A DNA stretch of 20,485 nt from Gammaproteobacteria bacterium (GTDB lineage Bacteria; Aquificota; Aquificia; Aquificales; QOAS01), in the NCBI GenBank assembly GCA_003972855.1, contig QOAS01000001.1:1-20485 (forward strand), given 5' to 3'. Positions within the stretch are counted from its first letter, which is position 1. Every line of letters begins with the position of its first letter. The notes beneath the pieces were generated by a model. The model made no database searches and was not told the origin of the DNA. It saw only the letters and a program-made list of their open reading frames with translations. Position numbers and translations under genes: made by a program. Positions 1-7,865 of this stretch are shown here, one piece after another.

Positions 1-1
1 A

Positions 2-1360
2 AAGTGGGATGAAATAGAAGGACACCCTAATGTAAATATAGACAAGGAAAAACTTAACGAACTTTTAGGGTTTTTGGCATTTTTGATTTTTAAACACAAA
101 AGGGAGTATATTCGCAGCTCCCAACTGTGGGAAGAAGAGGGATTTATAGAACTCTTAAAGGAAAGCTTTGAAAATTACCTTTCCGAAAAATGTGGGGTAG
201 AATTTAATGAAAACCAAAAAAAGGAAATATCTCCCAAGTGTTTAAAAGAACTCTTAAAAGGTCTTTTAATACTCTTTTACATCCACGAAAAGGAGGTAGG
301 AGGAGATTTCGCCTTAGAGTTTTATCATAAATCCATTCAGGAATACCTAACAGCAGAATATTTTTACTTAAAAATGTTAAAGCTTCCCGATAATGTGGAG
401 GAAGCGGAAAACATCATTTGGGACTTATTCTCCCATAGACAAATTACACCCGAAATAAGGGAATTTTTAGAGCAAATAATAGAGAAACGCCGTGAGGAAG
501 ATAGGGAAAAACAAAACCAATTTTTGGAAAAAATGAAGAAAGTCTTCCCTTCTTTGTTGGAAAAGGATTTTGTTGTTAAACCTTGTGAGTTGGTTGGAGA
601 AAAACCTTTAAATAAACCTCTTTGGTGTTTTGGGAATTTGTGGATTTTTGCGGGTAAAGTTTCGGAGATTTATTTGGAGGAATTAAAGGATATTCCTATT
701 AGTGAAAAGTGGAAGTATCATTTTCTAAATACTATTTGGAGAAAAAAAGAAAGTTATAAAGATTTATTTACTCGTTTATTAATATTCTCACAGGGAAATG
801 AAGATACCTTTCTTTTTGATGGTCAAAAAAGAATTTATTTCAGTTACATTGATCTTAGTAAGTCAAATCTAACAGAAATTAATCTTATAGGTTTTAAATT
901 AAAAGGAATATTGTTAGAAGAAGCTACTCTTAATAAAGCTAACTTAATAGGAGCTAACTTAATAGAGGCTAATCTAAATAAGGCTGATCTTAGGAGTGCT
1001 TTCCTAATAGGTGCTTTTTTAACGAAAGCTAAATTAATTAATGCCAATCTAAAAGATGCTGATCTAAGAGGGTGTGATTTAAGTAATGCAATATTAGTAA
1101 GAAGTAATTTCCAAAATGCAAACCTTAGCGGGGCAAATTTAGAAAATGCTTCCTTAATAAATGCTAATTTAAGCAATTGTGATTTAACTTTTTGTAATTT
1201 AGTTAATGCTAATTTAACAAATGCTTGTTTATTGAATGCGAATTTAAGAAACTCCATTTTAATACGAGCAATTTTTGACATAAAGCAAATTAAAAAAGCC
1301 CGCAATTGGGACAAAGCCATATACGATGATGAAATGAAAAAGAAACTCGGGTTGGCTTAA
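2..1360 (+). CDS. NACHT/STAND-type protein with C-terminal pentapeptide repeats (5' end outside window)
   Basis: The frame is open from the window edge, so this is the C-terminal part of a larger protein; a TTG at 74 is only an internal codon. The first ~110 residues look like the winged-helix and helical tail that follows a NACHT NTPase core, with the typical motif FYHKSIQEYLTAEYF encoded near 317-361. A charged linker follows, then 29 uninterrupted pentapeptides of the A(D/N)LXX type (about 845-1279), which by family knowledge fold as a right-handed beta-helix. The NTPase domain itself is not in the window, so the NACHT assignment rests on the tail motif. NACHT and other STAND proteins are signal-transduction NTPases, some of them antiphage sensors; pentapeptide domains often act as the sensor or partner-binding part. 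The gene is visibly more AT-rich than its neighbours, which suggests transfer. A defence role is inference. Confidence 0.75.
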   Translation, partial: KWDEIEGHPNVNIDKEKLNELLGFLAFLIFKHKREYIRSSQLWEEEGFIELLKESFENYLSEKCGVEFNENQKKEISPKCLKELLKGLLILFYIHEKEVGGDFALEFYHKSIQEYLTAEYFYLKMLKLPDNVEEAENIIWDLFSHRQITPEIREFLEQIIEKRREEDREKQNQFLEKMKKVFPSLLEKDFVVKPCELVGEKPLNKPLWCFGNLWIFAGKVSEIYLEELKDIPISEKWKYHFLNTIWRKKESYKDLFTRLLIFSQGNEDTFLFDGQKRIYFSYIDLSKSNLTEINLIGFKLKGILLEEATLNKANLIGANLIEANLNKADLRSAFLIGAFLTKAKLINANLKDADLRGCDLSNAILVRSNFQNANLSGANLENASLINANLSNCDLTFCNLVNANLTNACLLNANLRNSILIRAIFDIKQIKKARNWDKAIYDDEMKKKLGLA

Positions 1361-1379
1361 AAGCCCTTTTCTTCCCCCT

Positions 1380-2033
1380 TTATTGTAGCGATTTTTCTAT
1401 TTCTCCCCTTAGTATCCCCATAAGCTCATCCAACCTATTGTGGAGGGTATGGTCGTCGTCCAACTCGTAGAGGTTTAAAGATTTCGCAACCTCCTTGAGT
1501 TTATAAACGGGTGTATTGTCCACTACGGTGTCTTTCTTTGCCACCACTGAAACCACCTTGGGATGGGCTAAAGTTAAAAGTCTTCCATTGGCGTGTTTTA
1601 TATCCCAATGCATAAGCCTTATAAAGGTCTTGTAGTCCTCTATATACTCACCTCCGTAGAGGAGGAAGATTTTTTCCTTTCCGTAGAGGGGATTCCACTT
1701 TTGGAGATTGTCAAACAGCGTGGTAGGAGGGGTGATAAGGATAACCCTTTTGAGGTTGGGATTACTCAAAACTTCGGGAGAATTAACCAAGAAATCCAAC
1801 CAAGTGTAGGCTCCCATAGAAGAGCCTATTAGTAAAAAGGGTTTATCGGTTTTTACCCAACCCTTTAGGGTTTCCAACACTTCCCAAGGGTAAGCCCCCT
1901 TGCGTAGGTAGTCCAAAGTTATGCAATTAAACTCTCCCCCTAAGTTTTCCGTTAGCCTTTTTACCTCTCCCGCCTTGGTTCCTTCGCAAGAAGAACCCAA
2001 CCCGTGAAGGTGATAAACCCTGAAGTTCGCCAT
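1380..2033 (-). CDS. alpha/beta hydrolase (YqiA/RsbQ-like small esterase)
   Basis: The 217-residue protein is a compact alpha/beta hydrolase without a signal peptide, so cytoplasmic. It begins with a strand leading into HGLGSS (residues 10-15), the usual oxyanion-hole element. The nucleophile elbow is GSSMG at 70-74 with Ser72. Candidate acids are Asp168 and Asp172 in AKKDTVVDN, and the likely catalytic His195 lies in DDDHTL. The architecture resembles the small YqiA-type esterases, but the substrate cannot be told. The ATG lies only about 17 bp downstream of the SRP RNA 3' end on the same strand with no terminator between, so it is probably transcribed by read-through from the tRNA-Ser/SRP promoter. 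It converges on the NACHT-pentapeptide gene with a 19-bp gap. Confidence 0.8.
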   Translation of the reverse strand: MANFRVYHLHGLGSSCEGTKAGEVKRLTENLGGEFNCITLDYLRKGAYPWEVLETLKGWVKTDKPFLLIGSSMGAYTWLDFLVNSPEVLSNPNLKRVILITPPTTLFDNLQKWNPLYGKEKIFLLYGGEYIEDYKTFIRLMHWDIKHANGRLLTLAHPKVVSVVAKKDTVVDNTPVYKLKEVAKSLNLYELDDDHTLHNRLDELMGILRGEIEKSLQ

Positions 2034-2049
2034 AAGTGGGTAGATTTTA

Positions 2050-2126
2050 AACCCCGCGCGGAGGCATCGGGCTTACCCTTGCTCCCTTTCGGGCCTGGGG
2101 GATTCACCCTAGCCCCCCGCGGGGCG
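2050..2126 (-). ncRNA. ffs: small bacterial SRP RNA (4.5S-type)
   Basis: Read on the minus strand, the RNA has the domain IV hallmark of bacterial SRP RNA: CCAGG-CCC-GAAA-GGG-AGCA, with a GNRA tetraloop at 2087-2090 and the internal loop that binds Ffh. The conserved GGTGAA precedes it and GGTAAGCCCGATGCC follows it. The two ends pair through CCCCGCG and CGCGGGG. At roughly 77 nt it is a short, GC-rich version, as expected for a thermophile. It targets nascent membrane and secreted proteins to the Sec translocon as part of the Ffh ribonucleoprotein. It starts about 20 nt after tRNA-Ser and is probably cut from a common precursor. Exact ends are estimated from the closing stem. Confidence 0.88.
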
Positions 2127-2146
2127 GTATAAAGCTGTTTTTTTAC

Positions 2147-2239
2147 TGGCGGAGGGGGAGGGATTCGAACCCTCGGTGCCCGTAAAACGGGCACACGGCG
2201 TTTCCAGCGCCGCGCCTTCGTCCGCTCGGCCACCCCTCC
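2147..2239 (-). tRNA. tRNA-Ser (anticodon GGA)
   Basis: On the minus strand this is a class II tRNA. The acceptor stem is GGAGGGG/CCCCTCC with discriminator G and an encoded CCA (2147-2149). The anticodon arm is CGGCG-CTGGAAA-CGCCG, giving anticodon GGA for serine codons UCC/UCU. A long variable arm (GTGCCCG/CGGGCAC) and the T-arm GGTTCGAATCC confirm the class. It is the first gene behind the promoter at 2261-2289 and is followed about 20 nt later by SRP RNA. Confidence 0.95.
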
Positions 2240-2260
2240 TGCGGACTACCGGGAGTTAAA

Positions 2261-2289
2261 AATATACAGGAAATTCCTCCAAAAGTCAA
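2261..2289 (-). promoter_or_regulatory. sigma70-type promoter of tRNA-Ser/SRP RNA
   Basis: On the minus strand there is a -35 box TTGACT (2284-2289), a 17-bp spacer and a -10 box TATATT (2261-2266). Both boxes match the sigma70 consensus at five of six positions with ideal spacing. The predicted start near 2253 lies about 14 nt upstream of the mature tRNA 5' end. This is one of the two clearest promoters in the window. Confidence 0.75.
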
Positions 2290-2319
2290 TCTTTAGCATA
2301 AGCTAAACTCATTTAGGGG

Positions 2320-3159
2320 ATGCATTCGGTTTACCTCTACGTAAAGAGGAGTCAGGAGGCAATAAACTTCGCCCGAAGGATTAAAAATATTGTAACCCGC
2401 GAGGGTTTTAAGGTGGTAAGCGACCAAGAGGAGTTGGATTTTGTGGAAAAAATAGACCCCGCGGAGATAAAAAATTGCAACCTCTGTGTGGCAATAGGGG
2501 GTGACGGAACCTTTTTGGCGGCGGGTCAAAAGGTAGCCCCCTTAGGCGTTCCGATAATAGGTATCAACCTCGGAAGGTTTGGTTTTTTAACGGAAATAGA
2601 AACCTCCGAAGTAAATAACCTCCTTCCGAAAGCCTTAAGGGGTGAACTTCCCCTCCAAGAGAGAATGGTTTTAGAGGTTTTTTTAGAGAACGACAAAGGG
2701 AGGAAATTTGTAGGATACGCCATTAACGATATAGTGATAAGTAAGTCCGCCCTCGCAAGGATGATAGATATTTCCATAGACACCTCTTTGGGACACTTAG
2801 GAACTATTTCGGGGGATGGTATTATCGTTTCCACCCCTACGGGTTCAACCGCTTACGCCCTCGCGGCGGGGGGACCCATAGTTTACCCCACTTTGGACGC
2901 AAAGATATTGGTTCCCATATGTCCCCACACCTTAACCCAAAGACCTTTGGTGGTGGCGGGAGATGTGGCTATATATCTTCAACTAAAGACCGATTACAGC
3001 CAAGTTTACCTAACGGTGGACGGACAATTCGGCGAGGAAATCTCGGTTAAGGACAGGATTATAGTCCAAAAGGCACCCTTTAAGTTGAGAATGTTTCTCC
3101 ACCCCTTTAGGAGTTACTTTGACCTCCTCAGAATCAAACTGAAGTGGGGTAGAAGGTGA
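2320..3159 (+). CDS. nadK: NAD kinase
   Basis: The 279-residue cytosolic enzyme phosphorylates NAD to NADP with ATP or polyphosphate. The family signature GGDGT is at residues 60-64, followed by the nucleotide-fold segment GINLGRFGFLTEI (81-93), the IND variant of the NE/D motif (136-138) and GDGIIVSTPTGSTAYA (165-180) in the C-terminal beta-sandwich domain. Length is normal for the family. The ATG at 2320 directly follows a G-rich stretch (GGGG) and gives a full N-terminal strand. It is the first gene of a plus-strand group with mdh, a patatin-like lipase and hldA. Placing it just before mdh puts two pyridine-nucleotide functions side by side. Confidence 0.93.
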   Translation: MHSVYLYVKRSQEAINFARRIKNIVTREGFKVVSDQEELDFVEKIDPAEIKNCNLCVAIGGDGTFLAAGQKVAPLGVPIIGINLGRFGFLTEIETSEVNNLLPKALRGELPLQERMVLEVFLENDKGRKFVGYAINDIVISKSALARMIDISIDTSLGHLGTISGDGIIVSTPTGSTAYALAAGGPIVYPTLDAKILVPICPHTLTQRPLVVAGDVAIYLQLKTDYSQVYLTVDGQFGEEISVKDRIIVQKAPFKLRMFLHPFRSYFDLLRIKLKWGRR

Positions 3160-3191
3160 CCCCCTTCCTTTGTAATTAAAATCTCTACCTA

Positions 3192-4181
3192 ATGAGTAAA
3201 CAGCGTAGGAAAACGATTTCCGTAATAGGGGCTGGAAATGTAGGAGAACACGTTGCCAGCTTAGCCCTTCTAAAGGGTCTCGGCGACGTTAGGCTTTTTG
3301 ATATTCCCCGCAAAGACGGGGATAAAGTCTTTGAACCCGTCAAAGGTAAAGCCCTTGACCTCCAGCAGATGCTTTCCGCCCTTGAAATTGACGCCAAAGT
3401 GGAAGGCTTTACCGTCTCCCCCGACGGAAAAAGCGGTTACGAAGCCCTTGAAGGTAGCGATATAGTCGTTATTACCGCCGGCTTTCCTAGACGCCCCGGA
3501 ATGTCCAGGGAAGACCTCTTGGACAAAAATATCCAAATCCTAAAGGCTATTGTTCCCAATATTCAAAAATACGCCCCCAATTCCATAGTTATAGTGGTAA
3601 CAAACCCCGTGGACACGATGACCTATGCAACCTACAAGCTATTGGGCTTTCCCACAAAAAGGGTAATGGGAATGGCGGGAATATTGGACAGCGCCCGTTT
3701 TAGGACTTTCATTTCCTACAAGTTGGGGGTATCGCCCAAAGACGTTCACGCATATGTTATAGGTGGACACGGCGACGAAATGGTGCCGATAATTTCCCGT
3801 TCCAACGTTAAAGGAATACCCCTAAAGAACCTGCTCACTGAAGAAGAAATAAAGGAGATAGTGGAGAGGACAAAATTTGGAGGAGGGGAGATAGTGGCAC
3901 TTATGGGAACAAGTGCCTACTATGCGCCCGCAATGGCGGTTGTGGAGATGATAGAGAGCATACTGTTGGACGCCAAGAGGATACACCCGTGTTCGGTATA
4001 TATAGAAAAGAACGAGTTTTACGAAGTTGAAGACATATGCGTAGGACTGCCGGTATTGTTGGGTAAAGACGGTTGGGAAAAGGTCATAGAAGTTCCCATA
4101 AGCGAGGAGGAACGCCAGCAGTGGAGAAAATCGGTGGAGAGTGTTAAAAGAACGATAGAAATGGCTAAAAAATTCCTCTAA
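3192..4181 (+). CDS. mdh: malate dehydrogenase, LDH-like NAD-dependent type
   Basis: The enzyme interconverts malate and oxaloacetate in the TCA or reductive TCA cycle. The Rossmann loop is GAGNVG at residues 13-18, and an Asp at about 37 ends the second strand, which favours NAD over NADP. The substrate loop reads FPRRPGMSREDLL: Arg at 100/101 where lactate dehydrogenases have Gln marks malate specificity, and Arg106 is the mobile-loop partner. The catalytic pair is Asp166 (ILDSARFR) and His193 (GGHGDE). There is an unusual charged insert, RKDGDKVFEPVKG, after the second strand. At 329 residues it is a little longer than the LDH-like MDH average. The stop codon abuts the next ATG with no gap, so translation is probably coupled. 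Confidence 0.92.
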   Translation: MSKQRRKTISVIGAGNVGEHVASLALLKGLGDVRLFDIPRKDGDKVFEPVKGKALDLQQMLSALEIDAKVEGFTVSPDGKSGYEALEGSDIVVITAGFPRRPGMSREDLLDKNIQILKAIVPNIQKYAPNSIVIVVTNPVDTMTYATYKLLGFPTKRVMGMAGILDSARFRTFISYKLGVSPKDVHAYVIGGHGDEMVPIISRSNVKGIPLKNLLTEEEIKEIVERTKFGGGEIVALMGTSAYYAPAMAVVEMIESILLDAKRIHPCSVYIEKNEFYEVEDICVGLPVLLGKDGWEKVIEVPISEEERQQWRKSVESVKRTIEMAKKFL

Positions 4182-4922
4182 ATGGAGATTTGTTTAACCT
4201 TGTCGGGTGGAGTTGCACGAGGTCTTGCCCACATAGGGGTTTTAAAGGCTCTTTTGAGTGCGGGAATAAAGATAAAAGCTATCTCGGGAAGTTCCGCGGG
4301 TGCCATAGTGGGGGCTTTCGCCTCCGCGGGATACACCCCCGACCAAATGGTGGAAATAGCCCTATCGGTTTCCCCTTTTAAGGTTTTTAAGCCCTCATTT
4401 CCCCCTAAGGTGTCTTTACTTTCGGGTAAACCCGTTGAGGAGTTTTTTAGAAAATACCTTCCGAAGAGTTTTGAGGAGTTGAAAATCCCCCTTTGGGTTT
4501 CCGCTACCGACCTTAAAACCGGCGAAGGGGTTTTAATAAACCGCGGAGACCTCCCCAAGGCGGTTACCGCTTCCTCCGCTTTGCCTCCCTTTTTCCCCCC
4601 GGTGGAGCTGGAGGGGAGACTTTTAAACGACGGGGGTTTTACCAACGACCTTCCGGTGGAACCCTTTTTAAGGGAAAACTGCTTTAGGTTGTGCGTGGAC
4701 GTTACCCCTTTAGGGGAAAAGGAGAAATTCTCCAACCCCGTAGATGTGGCTATGAGAAGTCTTTTTATAGCCTTGCGGGGGATAAAACTTCAAAAATACG
4801 CCCTTTGCGACCGAGTTTTAACACCCGACTTAAGGGGTTACAGTTTCGTAAACTACCGCGCGGTTAATAAACTCGTTGAAAAGGGCTTTGAGTGTGCGGT
4901 TAAGTTTTTAAAATCTCTTTAA
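4182..4922 (+). CDS. patatin-like phospholipase, RssA family
   Basis: The 246-residue protein has the patatin catalytic layout. The glycine-rich oxyanion loop SGGVARG is at 8-14, the nucleophile motif GSSAG at 36-40 with Ser38, and the dyad Asp150 in NDGGF. There is no signal peptide or obvious membrane helix, so it resembles the short bacterial RssA/YchK-type patatins. Family members hydrolyse acyl esters of lipids; the physiological substrate here is unknown. The ATG follows the mdh stop directly and hldA starts six bases after the stop, so it is a central member of the operon. Confidence 0.88.
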   Translation: MEICLTLSGGVARGLAHIGVLKALLSAGIKIKAISGSSAGAIVGAFASAGYTPDQMVEIALSVSPFKVFKPSFPPKVSLLSGKPVEEFFRKYLPKSFEELKIPLWVSATDLKTGEGVLINRGDLPKAVTASSALPPFFPPVELEGRLLNDGGFTNDLPVEPFLRENCFRLCVDVTPLGEKEKFSNPVDVAMRSLFIALRGIKLQKYALCDRVLTPDLRGYSFVNYRAVNKLVEKGFECAVKFLKSL

Positions 4923-4928
4923 CCTCAA

Positions 4929-5891
4929 ATGGAGTTTTCCCAGCTAAAAAGACTCGTGGAAAGTTTCGGAAAGTTAAGAGTTGCGGTTGTGGGCGACATA
5001 ATACTTGACAAATATGTATTCGGAAAGGTTGAAAGGATTTCTCCCGAAGCGCCCGTTCCCATTCTTGAGGTGGAAAGGGAAGAATACCGCGCCGGAGGCG
5101 CGGCTAACGTGGCTTTAAACTTAAAAGCCATTGGAGTCGGAGAGGTTGCCCTTTTGGGTAGAATAGGGGCGGATAGCGAAGGCGAGAGGCTTAAACAAAT
5201 ATTAAGCGAGAAAGGAATAGCCTCCTATTTGATAGAAACCGAGGAAGTTCCGACCACTTTAAAAACCCGCCTGATAGGGAGAGCCCAACAACTCCTTAGG
5301 GTGGATAGGGAAAGTAAAAAACTTTTGGAGGAAGGGGAAAGTAAAAGGATTATTGCACTCCTTGAGGAGTTTAAACCTAACGCCGTTATCCTCTCCGATT
5401 ACGCCAAGGGGGTGGTAAATCCGACCCTTGTGGAGGGTTTGAGGAAATTAAACATTCCCGTATTCGTAGACCCCCGCCCGAAGAATACCCTCCTTTATAA
5501 GGGTTTCACCTGCGTTACCCCCAACCTAAAGGAGTTTGAGGAGATGAAAACCCTTTTGGGGATAAAGGAAAACAACTTTGAAGGGGACACCCAAAAGCTT
5601 AAGGAAAAGTTAAACCTCCAAAGGTTGGTGGTAACCCTCAGCGAGAGGGGAATAGCTTTGGTTGAACCTTCGGGGGTTAAATACTTTCCCGCAACCGCCA
5701 AAGAAGTTTACGATGTTACGGGGGCGGGCGATACGGTCGTTGCCACCCTTTGCGCCGGCGTATCCGCCGGAGGCGATTGGGAGAGTGCCTGCAAATTGGC
5801 AAATATTACCGCGGGAATAGTGGTGGGAAAATTGGGAACCGCGGTGCCGACTTTGGAGGAGATTTTTAGTCACCTCAAACAAGGGCTTTAA
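4929..5891 (+). CDS. hldA: D-glycero-beta-D-manno-heptose-7-phosphate kinase (HldA/RfaE domain I)
   Basis: This PfkB-family sugar kinase phosphorylates heptose-7-phosphate at C1 on the way to ADP-heptose for LPS inner core. RfaE-type signatures are visible: VGDIILDKYVFGKVERISPE (21-40), APVPILEVE and RAGGAANVA (54-62), and the PfkB signature DVTGAGDT at 262-269 with catalytic Asp268. The nucleotidyltransferase half of bifunctional HldE is absent, so hldC must lie elsewhere. Presence of this gene points to a diderm with heptose-containing LPS. The 3' end overlaps the convergent LptF/G-like gene by 17 bp. Confidence 0.9.
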   Translation: MEFSQLKRLVESFGKLRVAVVGDIILDKYVFGKVERISPEAPVPILEVEREEYRAGGAANVALNLKAIGVGEVALLGRIGADSEGERLKQILSEKGIASYLIETEEVPTTLKTRLIGRAQQLLRVDRESKKLLEEGESKRIIALLEEFKPNAVILSDYAKGVVNPTLVEGLRKLNIPVFVDPRPKNTLLYKGFTCVTPNLKEFEEMKTLLGIKENNFEGDTQKLKEKLNLQRLVVTLSERGIALVEPSGVKYFPATAKEVYDVTGAGDTVVATLCAGVSAGGDWESACKLANITAGIVVGKLGTAVPTLEEIFSHLKQGL

Positions 5892-6738
5892 CTGTTAGGG
5901 CAAAGGCAAATTGGAGAAAGGTAAATCCGAGTGACCAAAGGTAGCAAGAAAATCGGGAAGAAGCCTTTTTTAGGAGGAGAAAGAAAAATAAGGGAAACAC
6001 AAAGAGTGGAAAAGTAAACATTGCAACCCCGAAAAGGGCATTTTTTAAAAATTTCTTCGCGGGAGGTTTGTAGAGGAAACTATTTCCCAATCCGACTTTA
6101 TACTCGTCACTTTTCATAATTACGTTGTAGCCCGCGGTGGAAGTAAAAAGGGAGGTTTTTTCCAGCACCAAAAAACCCTTGGGGGTAAGTTGGGCGGATT
6201 TTGCGGTAACTATTTCGTCGCCTATTTTTACCACAACTCGGTAAAAGCGGTTTTCCTCCCTCTTATCAAAGAAGAAGGAGAGTTCTTTCTCCGCAAAAAA
6301 ACTCCGAGGCGGAATGGTCAAAAGAACCTGTTTTCCAAATTGAAATTTTAGATATTTACTGACATGGGAAACCTTTTGATAATTAACGAAATAAGAGACA
6401 ACAGCACCCGTAACGGAAATGGTCGCAATTGCCAACTGCAAAGGTAACAAAATTCTTTTATCGGAAACCCCGAAGGTGTAAAAGGTGTGAAAGATTTTAT
6501 GCTCCTTTAGATGGTAAATTAGGTTTCCCCCCGCAACAAATACCGACAGAGAAAGGGATAAAACAAAGGTATAAATCCCTATAAGGAGCAAAAATAAGAG
6601 GGAATCCTTAAGGGGCATCGTAAAGAGAAGGTGCAAGGTATTAAAAAGTTGGATTGAAAGTATAAATAGAAAGAAGAGAACCGACACCGAAAGGAGAGAT
6701 TTCAGATAACTCTTAATTAGGTAGTCGGTAAAGAGCAT
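5875..6738 (-). CDS. LptF/LptG (YjgP/YjgQ) family LPS-export permease, short
   Basis: The N-terminal pattern MLFTDYLIKSYLKSLLSVS and three hydrophobic helices (about 13-35, 45-75 and 98-122) match LptF/LptG, inner-membrane permeases that with LptB extract LPS and pass it to the periplasmic bridge. A periplasmic beta-rich domain occupies about 123-228, with FFAEKELSFFF and VVKIGDEIVTAKSAQ typical of it. Two C-terminal helices follow (about 233-258 and 264-286). The family usually has six helices and 350 or more residues. This protein stops at 287 and seems to lack the last helix. Which paralogue it is cannot be decided. It lies five bases after ychF and converges on hldA, another LPS gene. Confidence 0.82.
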   Translation of the reverse strand: MLFTDYLIKSYLKSLLSVSVLFFLFILSIQLFNTLHLLFTMPLKDSLLFLLLIGIYTFVLSLSLSVFVAGGNLIYHLKEHKIFHTFYTFGVSDKRILLPLQLAIATISVTGAVVSYFVNYQKVSHVSKYLKFQFGKQVLLTIPPRSFFAEKELSFFFDKREENRFYRVVVKIGDEIVTAKSAQLTPKGFLVLEKTSLFTSTAGYNVIMKSDEYKVGLGNSFLYKPPAKKFLKNALFGVAMFTFPLFVFPLFFFLLLKKASSRFSCYLWSLGFTFLQFAFALTVKALV

Positions 6739-6743
6739 CTAAA

Positions 6744-7850
6744 CTAAACATTAAACCTGAATATGATTACATCGCCATCTTGAACTTCGTAATCCTTTCC
6801 TTCTAGTCTGCTAACCCCCGCTTCCCTCGCTCCGACCCAACCGCCGTATTTGATAAAGTCGTCGTAAGAGACCACCTCCGCGGCGATAAATCCCCTTTCA
6901 AAATCGCTGTGGATTTTACCCGCCGCTTGGGGAGCTTTGGTTCCCTTTTTGATAGTCCAAGCCCTTGCTTCTTTTTCACCCGCGGTAAAGAAGGTAACCA
7001 AGTTCAGCAGTTTGTAACCTTCCCTTATAACCTTGTGAAGTCCGGGTTCGTTTAGTCCGTATTCCTTTAGCAGTTCCTCTTTCTCTTCTCCCTTTAGTTG
7101 GGCAAGCTCCTCTTCCAGCTTCGCACAAATTACGACAACGGGGGCGTTTTCCTTTTGGGCGTATTCCTTTACCTTTTCAACATATTTGTTACCCTCGGGA
7201 AGGTCCTCCTCCTTTACATTGGCTATATACATAATCGGTTTAGTCGTAAGGAGAAAAAGCTCTTTGGTTGCGTAATTCCAAGCCTCCTCAGAAAGTTGGT
7301 TTTTATACCTCCTCAAGGGTTCCAATTTTTCCAATATACCTTTAAGGGTTAATAGGATTTCTTGCTCCCCCTTAGCCTCCTTTTTTCCTATCTTTGCCAG
7401 TTTGGAAACTTTTTCCAGCCGTTTTTCCACACTTTCCAAGTCCTTGGCTATAAGCTCCAAATCAACAATCTCTATGTCCCTTACGGGGTCTACACTTCCC
7501 TCAACGTGGACTATATTCTCATCTTCAAAACAGCGGACTACCATTCCTATGGCGTCCACTTCCCTAATGTGGGCAAGAAATTGGTTTCCCAATCCCTCTC
7601 CTTTTGACGCACCCCTCACCAATCCCGCTATGTCTCTAAATTCCAGATAGGTGGGCGTTATCTTTTGGGATTTTTCTATTTTTGCAATCTCGTAAAGCCT
7701 CGGGTCGGGGACGGGGACTTTACCGATGTTGGGTTCTATCGTGCAAAAAGGGTAGTTGGCGGCTTCCGCCTTTGTGCTTTCCGTTAGGGCGTTAAAGAGG
7801 GTAGACTTTCCAACATTGGGTAGTCCCACTATTCCGAGCGAAAAACCCAT
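6744..7850 (-). CDS. ychF: redox/ribosome-associated GTPase/ATPase YchF (OLA1 family)
   Basis: The 368-residue protein has the full YchF layout. The G domain has P-loop GLPNVGKST near the N-terminus, the switch segment NYPFCTIEPNIG, G3 DIAGLVRGASKGEGLGNQFL, and NVKEED in place of the usual NKxD. The altered G4 is the reason the family prefers ATP. A coiled-coil insertion follows, and the C-terminal TGS domain ends with GDVIIFRFNV. Length is normal for the family. It acts in the cytosol in association with ribosomes and stress responses. It is transcribed with the LptF/G-like gene downstream, and the cas6 remnant lies immediately upstream on the same strand. Confidence 0.95.
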   Translation of the reverse strand: MGFSLGIVGLPNVGKSTLFNALTESTKAEAANYPFCTIEPNIGKVPVPDPRLYEIAKIEKSQKITPTYLEFRDIAGLVRGASKGEGLGNQFLAHIREVDAIGMVVRCFEDENIVHVEGSVDPVRDIEIVDLELIAKDLESVEKRLEKVSKLAKIGKKEAKGEQEILLTLKGILEKLEPLRRYKNQLSEEAWNYATKELFLLTTKPIMYIANVKEEDLPEGNKYVEKVKEYAQKENAPVVVICAKLEEELAQLKGEEKEELLKEYGLNEPGLHKVIREGYKLLNLVTFFTAGEKEARAWTIKKGTKAPQAAGKIHSDFERGFIAAEVVSYDDFIKYGGWVGAREAGVSRLEGKDYEVQDGDVIIFRFNV

Positions 7851-7865
7851 TGTAAGGGTGAGAAA

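Noticed and set aside
845..1279. Short AT-rich near-repeats that could suggest a CRISPR or tandem array
   Set aside because: The 15-bp periodicity is in frame and encodes pentapeptides; units diverge and there are no spacers.
844..1320. Long minus-strand open frame of 158 codons
   Set aside because: It is the antisense shadow of the pentapeptide repeats; its regular leucine/alanine pattern mirrors the repeat codons.
1361..1379. Possible terminator between the convergent NACHT and hydrolase genes
   Set aside because: Pyrimidine-rich but no stem can be formed.
1961..2233. Minus-strand open frame of 90 codons
   Set aside because: It runs through tRNA-Ser and the SRP RNA, which explain the sequence fully.
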